Of a stretch of DNA of 21,229 bases, positions 6,920-13,956 are shown one piece after another; position 1 is the first letter of the stretch, and every line of letters begins with the position of its first letter. Below the pieces are notes generated by a model. The model saw only the letters and a program-made list of their open reading frames with translations. It was not told the DNA's origin and searched no databases. Source of the stretch: a virus. The stretch is taken from positions 1-21,229 of the IMG/VR virus record IMGVR_UViG_3300046714_000088; one strand, 5' to 3'. The translations under genes and the position numbers were made by a program.

Positions 6920-7966
6920 CTAGGCGAGCGTGCCGATGCAGACGCCGGAGTTGCCGTCGTAGTCGGAACGAACGCGCGGGATCATGATCCCCATGACCAG
7001 GTTGTTGACCTTGAAGCCGTCGAGCGACGTCCACGGGATCACCGTGGGACGCTGGCCGTCGACGATCTCGATCACGTCCGAGGTCATCTGCACGAGTGCC
7101 ACCTTGTTGGCTGGCATCATGTCAGCAGTGCGGATGCGCAGGTTGCGGCCGCCGACGTTGATCTCCTGGAGACGCTGGAGGATCGAGTCGTTGCCGTTCG
7201 CCTTGAAGTCCATGTTGAGGGAGATGCCAACCGCGGTCGGCACGTACAGGTTGTACGGACCGTACTTCTTGTCCGCCTGCTCCTTCGTGATCATGGACAG
7301 CACTTCCGACTGGACGGTCGTGCCGTTCGGTGCCGCACCGCCCCACGCAGCCGCTGTGAGCTGCTGGGTGTTGGCGTTCGGTGCGTTCAGCAGACCGGGC
7401 GCGTTGTAGCCGGCCACCACGAGGTCCTGACCATCGAGAGTCGTCGCGCCGTTGATGGCCGCGTCCTCGATGGCTTCGTTGACCGCGCGAGTGCAGGCTT
7501 CGATGTTCGAGGTGTCCAGCGGCGTGCCGACCCGCTGAGAGACCTTGAGCGTGCGGATGTCCAGCTCGAAGCCGTCCATCGTGAGGTAGATCGGGAGGCG
7601 CTGGGGCAGAACAATCGGGAGCTTGTTCTCGTAGCGCGACGAGGGCGTCATGCTGCGGTACGCGGCTCCGACCTTGTTCTGCTTGTTCCACTCGAGTTGA
7701 GTGACAGACAGCGGATCGTTGAGGTTGTACGTCAGGCCTTCCGCGAGGATGTCGGCCACGAACGTCAGGCGCTGAAGCCCGACCTTGATGACCGCTTTGT
7801 CCAGGAGGACCTGCGCCTTGTCAACGAGCGGCGCCAGGGCACGGAAGCCCGGGGCGCGGAACGACGGGATGTCGAGGTTTCCGCCCTGCTCCAGGGCCCG
7901 GAGAACCGTGTCCGCGAGGGGACTGTTGTCCGCCGCCGCGGTGTACCGCATGGTGTTGAAGCGCAT
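6920..7966 (-). CDS. Major capsid protein, encapsulin-like HK97 fold
   Basis: A 348-aa protein forming the icosahedral shell. The segment LPIYLTMDGFELDIRTLKVS, then RVGTPLDTSNIEACTRAVNE and AIEDAAINGATTLDG, follows the pattern of encapsulin-like capsid proteins (E-loop and P-domain helix), and the C-terminus IMIPRVRSDYDGNSGVCIGT ends in the same style. It lacks the ~100-residue N-terminal delta domain of HK97 gp5, consistent with a separate scaffold encoded upstream. A GGAGG lies about 10 bases before the ATG, inside the end of the preceding gene. The order decoration protein then capsid matches lambda D-E. A later ATG at residue 6 is possible. Confidence 0.92.
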   Translation of the reverse strand: MRFNTMRYTAAADNSPLADTVLRALEQGGNLDIPSFRAPGFRALAPLVDKAQVLLDKAVIKVGLQRLTFVADILAEGLTYNLNDPLSVTQLEWNKQNKVGAAYRSMTPSSRYENKLPIVLPQRLPIYLTMDGFELDIRTLKVSQRVGTPLDTSNIEACTRAVNEAIEDAAINGATTLDGQDLVVAGYNAPGLLNAPNANTQQLTAAAWGGAAPNGTTVQSEVLSMITKEQADKKYGPYNLYVPTAVGISLNMDFKANGNDSILQRLQEINVGGRNLRIRTADMMPANKVALVQMTSDVIEIVDGQRPTVIPWTSLDGFKVNNLVMGIMIPRVRSDYDGNSGVCIGTLA

Positions 7967-7968
7967 GG

Positions 7969-8412
7969 CTACAGCACCTCCACTCGGATGCGCGCGTCAC
8001 CAGGACCCGCAGTGTTGTTGATTGCCTCGAGCGCGCGGAAGGCCTGCGATGCACCAGCACCGGCCACGAGCTTGCCGTTGCCGGCGTTCTGGAGGGTGGC
8101 GCCGAATGCAACGTTCGCGCCGGATGCGATGAGCGCCCACACGGTGGCGCCCTGGCCCATCGTGCTGGTCTCGACCAGATCGTTGATGTTGTAGACGTCA
8201 TCGACGCCTTTGTTGAGCATCGCCTGGTCGGTGGCGAAGGTCGTGCCGGGGCCACCAGCGGTTGCGGCCTTCTTCCAGCGGTTGACACCGCCGGTCGAAT
8301 CCGGGTCGACGAGCATGCCGGGGGTGATGACTTCCTTCGCCGCCAGCGTGTTGTTTTCGACCCTTGGCCCGCCCAGGTACACCACGTTCGGTGCGTTTCG
8401 GGTGATTGCCAT
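7969..8412 (-). CDS. Head decoration (capsid cement) protein
   Basis: A 147-aa Ala/Gly/Val-rich protein immediately upstream of the major capsid gene, 2 bases apart. It begins MAITRNAPNVVYLGGPRVEN and has the segment KEVITPGMLVDPDSTGGVNR. The 'x-I-T-P-G-M-L-V' element resembles DUF2190-type decoration proteins that sit on the outer capsid surface. The C-terminal half is a run of beta-like segments with Ala/Gly turns. An AGGAG lies about 9 bases before the ATG. The call rests on position and composition. Confidence 0.75.
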   Translation of the reverse strand: MAITRNAPNVVYLGGPRVENNTLAAKEVITPGMLVDPDSTGGVNRWKKAATAGGPGTTFATDQAMLNKGVDDVYNINDLVETSTMGQGATVWALIASGANVAFGATLQNAGNGKLVAGAGASQAFRALEAINNTAGPGDARIRVEVL

Positions 8413-8468
8413 TGCTACTGTTCTCCTGTCCTAAGTGAAAGTTCGGAACGCGAGTCTGGTGACGCTGC

Positions 8469-9002
8469 TTACTTCGCGGCCTGGAGCGCCTTCAGGTCTT
8501 CGGCGTACGGGTCGGGCGGGGCGAACGATGCCGGCGACTCCTGAGCGTAGCGTGGGATGCCACGACCGGAGTAATCGGCGGGGGCTTCGACCTTCGCCAG
8601 GGCAGCGAGCTTCTCGAGCTCACCGATCGGCTTGGCCTTCAGCTCTTCTTCCGTGAACGCGGACTGTGCGGTCTTGAGCTGGCCGATGAGCGCATCGGTC
8701 TTGGCCGCGAGAGTTGCCTTGTTGCCGGCAACGATGTCGCGGATCGACTGGGGTGCCGCCGCGAGGAAACCATCCTCGGTCTTCAGGGTCTCGGCCGCCG
8801 TCTCGAGAGCCTTGATGCTGGCCTGCGCGGTCTTCAGCGCGTCGCCGTCTTCCGTGGCCTTGTCAGCCGAGGCCTTGGCTGCAGCTGCGGCCTTCTCGGC
8901 CTGCTCGAGTTCCTCGTCGGTCAGCACTTCGAGAGCCTTCAGACTCTTGACAGTGCTGTGTGGGTTCGCGGCCAGCGCCGCGATACGCTGCTTCCTTTCC
9001 AT
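8469..9002 (-). CDS. Internal scaffolding protein (nested, in-frame)
   Basis: A predicted 177-aa product starting at the ATG at 9002 inside the protease-scaffold gene, same frame and same stop. AAGGAG lies 8 bases upstream, a better ribosome binding site than most in the window. The sequence is a charged Ala-rich coiled coil (DEELEQAEKAAAAAKASADK and similar), typical of capsid scaffolds. In lambda, Nu3 is made the same way from inside gene C. Whether it is really expressed is an inference from the signal. Confidence 0.62.
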   Translation of the reverse strand: MERKQRIAALAANPHSTVKSLKALEVLTDEELEQAEKAAAAAKASADKATEDGDALKTAQASIKALETAAETLKTEDGFLAAAPQSIRDIVAGNKATLAAKTDALIGQLKTAQSAFTEEELKAKPIGELEKLAALAKVEAPADYSGRGIPRYAQESPASFAPPDPYAEDLKALQAAK

Positions 9003-11681
9003 GTCTTTTTCTCCTTCAGCCGCGATCGCGGCATGGTCATGGGTGCATTCGTCGCACGTACCTCCGCACCCGCAGGCGGCACGCAATTCCAACTCTTCTG
9101 ACTTTACCAGCGTCTTGAGCTTGCGGTCAGTTCGATCGTCCTTGACCACCATCTCAGATGCCCGATTCAGCATCCACTTGAGATTCTTGTCCTTCACTGG
9201 GCCAAGCTTCTCGTGCTCCCAGTCGTTCCCGGCCCGGCGATAGCTGTGGACCGTGGTGTGACCAGGAACCCGGATGCCGAGCACGTGCGCCGCAGCTCCG
9301 GCATGGTACTGTTCCGAGGTTTCTACGTGCCCTTCGCCGATGTGCGCTGAATCCAGCCCGCGGCCATGGTCATCCTTGCCACTCTTATCTGGCCACGCCG
9401 CGCGGAATTCTTCCTCTTCCTCGGAGGCAGATGCCACCTTGAGCTTGAATCTCTTCAGCCAGTGCGCCGAAACCCGTTCATCGTCAGGCGCCATTCCATG
9501 CCCTGGATGATCCGGCCTCACTACGATGATGTGATGACCGATCGTGTTCTTGTTGGTTGACACGCGTTTCACGACGCCGTGCGTATCTCTTTTGGGATGG
9601 AAAAGACCGCCAGCACTTTTTGTGAATGTTACACGATCACCAACGTTCGGCTTCTCACCTGGTTTGAACGCCTCCGGATCAACATCATCATTTCCGCCGC
9701 TTCCGTCTCGCCCATGGTCGTCCTGCCCGGATTTATCCGGCCACGCTGCACGGAACTCCTCGAAGTCATCGTTGTCGACGTCCTCGTCACTTTCGGCGAT
9801 GGATCCGAACAGTGCCGAGAGAATCCTAGACATCAGACCAGGGTTTTCTTCGGTCACTTCCTCGGCTGCACGCATCTCTTCGGTCCACTCCTCGGCCGCT
9901 GCCAGGTAACGGCCGCCACGAATCTTGACCTCGTGGAAACCGCGGTGCCCCTTGGCGTAGTCGCCGGGAATCACGCCTATAAATGCCTTCTCGACCGACA
10001 CGTGGCCTTTGGTCGGGTGATGCCAATGCTCACCCTCCCAGCCGCTACCTTTGTCAGCGCTCTGCTTTGCGAAACCCTGGCTTTTCAGCTCGATCTTGAG
10101 GCTCTCGTAGTGATTCCTGGCGGCCTCGCGATCATCCTGCTTGAACTTGCGCGTGATTTTGCCGCCTTCTGGGTGGGCTGATGCTTTGCCGACGTCATTC
10201 ACCGCCTTTTTAGAGAAGCCGGGGAATTTCTTCATCATGTCGTTGATGGTGGTCTTCGCGCTCAGCTCGGGGGCCTTGTCAAGTGTATAGCCCTGCTTCT
10301 TCAGGCTGAGATGCGTCTCAAGCACGTCGTGCGCACTCATTTCACCGGGCTTGCCGTAGTCCACTTCGGTCTTGCCGTGGACCGGATGCGTGTAGCTGTG
10401 GACGCCGCCGCCTTCAGGTCGGCCGTGATCGTCTTTCCCGCTCTTGTCCGGCCATGCCGCACGGAAATCCTCGTCTGCGGCCTGAAGGAGTTTGTGACTG
10501 GCACCCTTCCAGCTTGGATGGCCGACGAACTTACCAACCTCGGTATGCGACTCAGACATCCGGTTCAGGTGATCTTTGGCCTTCAAGTGATCCGCATACT
10601 TACGGCCACCTATGTGTGCACCTTTGGGATTGTGCACTTCCATGTAGACCTTGCCGCCGGAGTTCGGGATGCGCGTGATCTTGGCTTTCCATCCACCAGG
10701 CGCTTCATGGTGCATCTCCGCAAACCCTGCATGTTCGCCGCGCTGGACCTTGACATGATGCTCATCCGCATCGCGGCCGGCATCTTTATCAGCACCAAGC
10801 ATCGACTTGGTGATGTGCACATGCCCTTCAGTCGGATGCACATGATGCTCGGTCTCCCACCGTGGCCCCTTGTCCTTGGACATTTCCTTGTAGCCGCGGC
10901 TCTTGAGTTCACCACGGACTGCATCGAAGTGTTCTTGAGCCTTGCTAGAATCCGAGAACTTTCGGACATGCTCCCCGGCGGATTTCGACTCGTTGAGTGC
11001 GTCACCCGCATGGCTGTGACCCTCGGATCCGTCGCGCCCATGCGAGTCCTTGCCGGTCTTGTCCGGCCATGCGATACGGAAGTCATCGTCGAAGTCTTCC
11101 GCACCCTGGGCAGCACGAATGCCGCACCCCATGGCCGCACTGCACGCGCCGACCTGTCCTTCGGCCAGGAGGGCCAGGTGGTCAGGTGTCATCGAGGCCC
11201 ATTCAGCGCTGTAGCCGCGGCCGTTCCACTCACCCATCGTGGGCACTGCATCGACGAACACGCCGACACTCACCTCGATCAGATCATTGGCCTTTGCGCG
11301 CTCGAGCAAGCGCCGACCTTCCGGGTTGGCTGCGCACCGGTCCGGGTCCAGCCACGCTTCCATGAGGAGCCGCTTACCGTCAACCCTGGGATTGAACACC
11401 CGGCCGAGGCATGTCTCGAGGACATCCGGGGTGTTCCCGGAGACTGGCGAACCGTTTTTCAGCGGGTGGCCAGCGAACAGTGGTCGGCCGTTCCAGGAGG
11501 ACAACGTCCTCGAGAACAGGTCAGCCTTGACCAGTTCGCGCGTCGGCGCATTGACTGGATGGATAACGCCCTCGACCAGGGCGACGACAGGCACGACCAG
11601 GTGCTCACGGCCGTCATGCTTCATCAGGCGTGATTTGCCGGTGGCACCAGCCAAGGCGACGATGCGAACGTCAGTGTTCAT
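8469..11681 (-). CDS. Capsid maturation protease-scaffold polyprotein with inserted cassettes
   Basis: A 1070-aa protein. Residues about 20-180 match the DUF2213-type phage protease/head-maturation domain: HLVVPVVALVEGVIHP, FAGHPLKNG with H72, and LIEVSVGVF with S138; H72 and S138 are candidate catalytic residues. Residues 894-1070 are an Ala/Glu/Lys-rich helical scaffold. Between them lie four linkers (FRAAWPDKSGKDDHGR-type at 201-216, 406-421, 643-658, 759-774) separating cassettes. Cassettes 1 and 2 contain a duplicated His-rich unit (246-296 and 517-569), cassette 3 has an SH3-like barrel look (VGDRVTF...GVVKRV), and a Cys cluster CGCGGTCDEC lies at 870-879. The start is ATG 11681 with GAGGA just upstream, 7 bases after the previous stop; an in-frame ATG 15 codons earlier overlaps that gene. 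The usual family length is a few hundred residues, so this is much expanded. Confidence 0.85.
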   Translation of the reverse strand: MNTDVRIVALAGATGKSRLMKHDGREHLVVPVVALVEGVIHPVNAPTRELVKADLFSRTLSSWNGRPLFAGHPLKNGSPVSGNTPDVLETCLGRVFNPRVDGKRLLMEAWLDPDRCAANPEGRRLLERAKANDLIEVSVGVFVDAVPTMGEWNGRGYSAEWASMTPDHLALLAEGQVGACSAAMGCGIRAAQGAEDFDDDFRIAWPDKTGKDSHGRDGSEGHSHAGDALNESKSAGEHVRKFSDSSKAQEHFDAVRGELKSRGYKEMSKDKGPRWETEHHVHPTEGHVHITKSMLGADKDAGRDADEHHVKVQRGEHAGFAEMHHEAPGGWKAKITRIPNSGGKVYMEVHNPKGAHIGGRKYADHLKAKDHLNRMSESHTEVGKFVGHPSWKGASHKLLQAADEDFRAAWPDKSGKDDHGRPEGGGVHSYTHPVHGKTEVDYGKPGEMSAHDVLETHLSLKKQGYTLDKAPELSAKTTINDMMKKFPGFSKKAVNDVGKASAHPEGGKITRKFKQDDREAARNHYESLKIELKSQGFAKQSADKGSGWEGEHWHHPTKGHVSVEKAFIGVIPGDYAKGHRGFHEVKIRGGRYLAAAEEWTEEMRAAEEVTEENPGLMSRILSALFGSIAESDEDVDNDDFEEFRAAWPDKSGQDDHGRDGSGGNDDVDPEAFKPGEKPNVGDRVTFTKSAGGLFHPKRDTHGVVKRVSTNKNTIGHHIIVVRPDHPGHGMAPDDERVSAHWLKRFKLKVASASEEEEEFRAAWPDKSGKDDHGRGLDSAHIGEGHVETSEQYHAGAAAHVLGIRVPGHTTVHSYRRAGNDWEHEKLGPVKDKNLKWMLNRASEMVVKDDRTDRKLKTLVKSEELELRAACGCGGTCDECTHDHAAIAAEGEKDMERKQRIAALAANPHSTVKSLKALEVLTDEELEQAEKAAAAAKASADKATEDGDALKTAQASIKALETAAETLKTEDGFLAAAPQSIRDIVAGNKATLAAKTDALIGQLKTAQSAFTEEELKAKPIGELEKLAALAKVEAPADYSGRGIPRYAQESPASFAPPDPYAEDLKALQAAK
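9011..9016 (-). promoter_or_regulatory. Internal Shine-Dalgarno for nested scaffold
   Basis: On the minus strand AAGGAG is followed by an 8-base A-rich spacer and ATG at 9002. It sits exactly at the border between the Cys-rich cassette and the scaffold domain. Confidence 0.62.
9360..11081 (-). repeat. Four-copy 16-residue linker repeat (FRAAWPDKSGKDDHGR type)
   Basis: Copies lie at 11034-11081 (FRIAWPDKTGKDSHGR), 10419-10466 (FRAAWPDKSGKDDHGR), 9708-9755 (FRAAWPDKSGQDDHGR) and 9360-9407 (FRAAWPDKSGKDDHGR). Each follows a stretch of acidic residues. The DNA copies differ at synonymous positions, so the amino-acid sequence is what is conserved. The cassettes between copies are not copies of each other except for the duplicated His-rich unit. 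Confidence 0.95.
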
Positions 11682-11688
11682 AATGTCC

Positions 11689-12087
11689 TCAGTCTGCTGT
11701 TGCCTTCTCAGGCGCAAAATCACCACGGCACAGGACAGTTTCCTTCGCCGTGTCCGTGCGTTTCCATGAGTGCCGATACGTCTTCGCGCCGCTCGACAAA
11801 TTAGACCCTTTGAACTGGTCCATCTCGTCGCTGGTCAGGGTCACGACAGCACGCTGCGTGTTGTTCACGCGAACAGATGCGAAGACACCTTCGACAACCG
11901 CATCCTTCTTCAACAAGATGACTGTCGCGTTATCCTTCTCGCGGATGTCGAAGACGATCGACCATGCCGCGATGTCAACTGGCACACCGTTCTTTGCCGG
12001 GTCGTTATCGAGAACCTCGAGGTACAGGACCTTGTCCTCACCGACGAACAGTTCGCCAGCGCCGCCGAGTGCAACTTCTGTGGCCAT
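11689..12087 (-). CDS. Putative virion/baseplate protein, BppU-N-like
   Basis: A 132-aa protein starting at ATG 12087, with AGAGGAAA upstream; a longer frame from 12141 would overlap the previous gene and is less likely. The sequence alternates beta-like segments: FVGEDKVLYLEVLDN, PVDIAAWSIVFDIREKDN, ASVRVNNTQRAVVTLTSDEM. The 'D-x-x-G-x-P-V-D-I-x-x-x-x-I-x-F-x-I' layout recalls the N-terminal domain of phage BppU-type proteins, which anchors receptor-binding modules. It follows the decapeptide-repeat genes and precedes the capsid protease. The family match is weak; a structural role is inferred. Confidence 0.58.
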   Translation of the reverse strand: MATEVALGGAGELFVGEDKVLYLEVLDNDPAKNGVPVDIAAWSIVFDIREKDNATVILLKKDAVVEGVFASVRVNNTQRAVVTLTSDEMDQFKGSNLSSGAKTYRHSWKRTDTAKETVLCRGDFAPEKATAD

Positions 12088-12100
12088 CAGATTTCCTCTC

Positions 12101-12334
12101 TCACGAACAGCAATTGCACTCGCCTTCTCCACTGAGTTCAAGGACCTGTACCGATGCGCCGACTAAGCCGATCGTCTCTACCTGGATGCCGACCACGTTC
12201 AGATCGGTTACCATCTCGCCGCTCAGGTTGACACCGGCGATCGCAGCTGCTAACACGTCGATGACCGGACGATGCGTGCCCACGAGAGGCAGAGCATGCG
12301 CGTAAGAGCCGACGAGATCAATTTTCGTCGACAT
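12101..12334 (-). CDS. Small decapeptide-repeat protein B
   Basis: A 77-aa protein. After MSTKID it consists of six consecutive ten-residue units with no insertions (LVGSYAHALP, LVGTHRPVID, VLAAAIAGVN, LSGEMVTDLN, VVGIQVETIG, LVGASVQVLE), ending LSGEGECNCCS. Position 1 is aliphatic, position 3 is Gly in five of six and position 9 is always L, I or V. A regular beta arrangement is likely. It overlaps the upstream paralogue by 17 bases; GGGGAT precedes the ATG. Function unknown; the neighbours are virion genes, so a structural role is plausible. Confidence 0.75.
   Translation of the reverse strand: MSTKIDLVGSYAHALPLVGTHRPVIDVLAAAIAGVNLSGEMVTDLNVVGIQVETIGLVGASVQVLELSGEGECNCCS
12137..12316 (-). 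repeat. Six perfect decapeptide repeats (protein B)
   Basis: Residues 7-66 of the 77-aa protein, period exactly 30 bases. Consensus is [LV]-[VS]-G-x-x-V-x-x-[LIV]-x. The DNA units are too diverged to be seen as simple nucleotide repeats. Confidence 0.8.
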
Positions 12335-12587
12335 ACAGTGAATCCCCAGTCATCTCAATCTCAGGCAGATACGATCCAACCAGTGACAGCGCCGGGATTG
12401 CCGCTCCAATCGATCCCGCCGGGCCTAAGCGCACAAACGTCATCAACGGCAGTTCAACGATGTACGATCCGACCATCGCGAGGACCATCACACTTCGGCC
12501 AACCAGGTCAATACCTGGATGGCAAAAATCCACTCCACGTGGCGAGGCAAATACTCCCTCGGCGAACTGATCCTCGGCGAAGATCAT
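12318..12587 (-). CDS. Small decapeptide-repeat protein A
   Basis: An 89-aa paralogue of the downstream protein. The first 27 residues are unique (MIFAEDQFAEGVFASPRGVD onward). Residues 28-88 form six ten-residue units with one extra Gly: LVGRSVMVLA, MVGSYIVELP, LMTFVRLGPA, G, SIGAAIPALS, LVGSYLPEIE, MTGDSLYVDE. The G at position 3 and aliphatic residues at 1, 6 and 9 match the other protein. The gene overlaps the glycosyltransferase stop by ATGA and has no clear Shine-Dalgarno sequence, so translation is probably coupled. Function unknown. Confidence 0.72.
   Translation of the reverse strand: MIFAEDQFAEGVFASPRGVDFCHPGIDLVGRSVMVLAMVGSYIVELPLMTFVRLGPAGSIGAAIPALSLVGSYLPEIEMTGDSLYVDEN
12324..12506 (-). 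repeat. Decapeptide repeats (protein A)
   Basis: Six units with a single one-residue insertion after the third. The same consensus as in the adjacent gene indicates duplication of a repeat gene or a shared ancestor. Confidence 0.72.
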
Positions 12588-13594
12588 GCGGTAACCAACG
12601 CTTCAGTATACCAGCCCTGTTCCTGGAGCGTCGTGAGCCGCGAGAAGTACGCTTCATACTGATGGGCCACTACGCCCATGCTGAAGCGGTCCACGGCCCG
12701 GCGATTGATCAGCACCGGATCCAGGCCTCTGCACTGTTCGACGGCATCCAGGAACTCGCCCAGGTAGCGGCATCGAAAGCCCGTGATGCCGTGTGCCACG
12801 GTCTCAGGATACGCGCCCCAGTCTGTGGTGATGACTGGTGTACCGCAGAACTGGGCCTCAACCGCGACGCCGCCGAATGGTTCGAGATACAACGTCGGAC
12901 TCAGCAAAGCCTGCGCTCTCGAGAGCAGGATGCCGCGCTGTTCCGCATCGACGACGCCCAAGTACTCGACACACGGGTCAGTCGGTGGAACGCCCTGGCC
13001 GCAGACCACGAGCCGCTTGCCCAGACGCTTAGCGATATCGACCGCAACGTGCAGGCCCTTGTCTTCGTTCAGCCGCGCCATGAACAGGAGATAGTCATCC
13101 TTCTCAGCACTGAAGGGGAAGTCACGTGGGTCGTAGTAATTCGGAATCACCGCGTCGTAGAACCGACCAGTCATCTGCCCCATGCGGCCATAGACGTGGG
13201 CCTGGTGGGCATACGACTCGAAGACCAGGAACGGAGCGAAGACGCCGTAGTAGCCGATTCCAAACTCCACGGCTGGCAGCATGCCAGTGAACGCGTCAGC
13301 GATCTGCTTCTGGCAACGGCCGGCGATGAGGCACAAGAAATCCCCAGGCGCCGCGTTGATGTTGATCGCGTTGATCATGCGTTCGTTCTGCCGCTGCCAC
13401 ACCGGATTCTCCGGGTCGAACGGAAACTCAAGATACTTCTCCGGCGGAAGCGGTTCGTCGCTTACGTAGGTGAAGACTTCATGACCCAGGCCAGGCATCA
13501 TGATGCCGAACTTCCGCACCTTCTCGGTGTAGGCGCAGCGCACGTATTCCTTCGTCGGCAGCGTGTGCGGCAGTGCCGGGACGTGGAATCTCAT
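12584..13594 (-). CDS. GT4-type glycosyltransferase, fibre-proximal
   Basis: A 336-aa GT-B fold enzyme. The C-terminal donor domain has the E-x7-E motif (E238-PFGGVAV-E246) followed by AQFCGTPVITTDWGAYPE, and MARLNEDKGLHVAVDIAKRL at 172-191 carries the usual R...K donor-phosphate pattern. The acceptor-side domain includes MPGLGHEV. The start chosen is ATG 13594, which overlaps the upstream stop by ATGA; the frame extends to an earlier ATG at 13627 but that would overlap the upstream gene further. The stop overlaps the next start by ATGA as well. It is only distantly similar to the other glycosyltransferase in the window. Donor and acceptor are unknown; modification of fibre or capsid proteins is inferred from the operon. 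Confidence 0.9.
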   Translation of the reverse strand: MRFHVPALPHTLPTKEYVRCAYTEKVRKFGIMMPGLGHEVFTYVSDEPLPPEKYLEFPFDPENPVWQRQNERMINAININAAPGDFLCLIAGRCQKQIADAFTGMLPAVEFGIGYYGVFAPFLVFESYAHQAHVYGRMGQMTGRFYDAVIPNYYDPRDFPFSAEKDDYLLFMARLNEDKGLHVAVDIAKRLGKRLVVCGQGVPPTDPCVEYLGVVDAEQRGILLSRAQALLSPTLYLEPFGGVAVEAQFCGTPVITTDWGAYPETVAHGITGFRCRYLGEFLDAVEQCRGLDPVLINRRAVDRFSMGVVAHQYEAYFSRLTTLQEQGWYTEALVTA

Positions 13595-13956
13595 GACGGT
13601 GTATCGATGCCTCCGAGGGCATTCCACAGGGTCGTGATCTGGGACTCGAGGTCAATGTCCGCCGCGTGACACGTCGAAGTCTGCGTCTCCGGATCCCAGA
13701 CCGTCGCGGCGATGATGTTCACGCCCATGACGACCTGCGGCCCGGCCTGGGTCGCCGCTTGCTGCGGGCTTTGAATGACCAGCTTCGCGTAGAACGCGCG
13801 GGACGGGTGATACGCCGTCGTGCCCGGCTCGGCGAGGACGACACCGGCCACGCGGGCCAGCATGGCCTGCACGCGCTCCATGAAGCCACCCGGGCCAATG
13901 TCGCGCGTCAGCGCCATCTGAATCGTCGAGGTCTCTGGCGGTGCGATATCAGGCAT
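13591..13956 (-). CDS. Conserved-looking phage protein of unknown function
   Basis: A 121-aa protein not recognised. It has an amphipathic helix (GGFMERVQAMLARVAGVVLA), a beta-like segment (SRAFYAKLVIQSPQQAAT), then GPQVVMGVNIIAATVWDPET and a C-terminal helix (IDLESQITTLWNALGGID). Its start overlaps the end of the upstream coiled-coil gene by 8 bases and its stop overlaps the glycosyltransferase start by ATGA, so the three are probably one translational unit. AAGGGA lies about 9 bases before the ATG. A virion-assembly role is possible, by context only. Confidence 0.62.
   Translation of the reverse strand: MPDIAPPETSTIQMALTRDIGPGGFMERVQAMLARVAGVVLAEPGTTAYHPSRAFYAKLVIQSPQQAATQAGPQVVMGVNIIAATVWDPETQTSTCHAADIDLESQITTLWNALGGIDTPS

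Noticed and set aside
6920-7966. A true bacterial encapsulin nanocompartment
   Set aside because: The gene is surrounded by a protease-scaffold, decoration, adaptor, stopper and tail genes, so it is a phage capsid protein with an encapsulin-like fold.
10311-11633. Plus-strand frame of 440 codons
   Set aside because: It is antisense to the protease polyprotein, which has clear domain and repeat structure on the minus strand.
12272-13669. Long plus-strand frame of 465 codons
   Set aside because: It lies antisense to the glycosyltransferase and repeat genes, has no recognisable domain and is rich in Arg/His, as expected of a GC-rich shadow frame.
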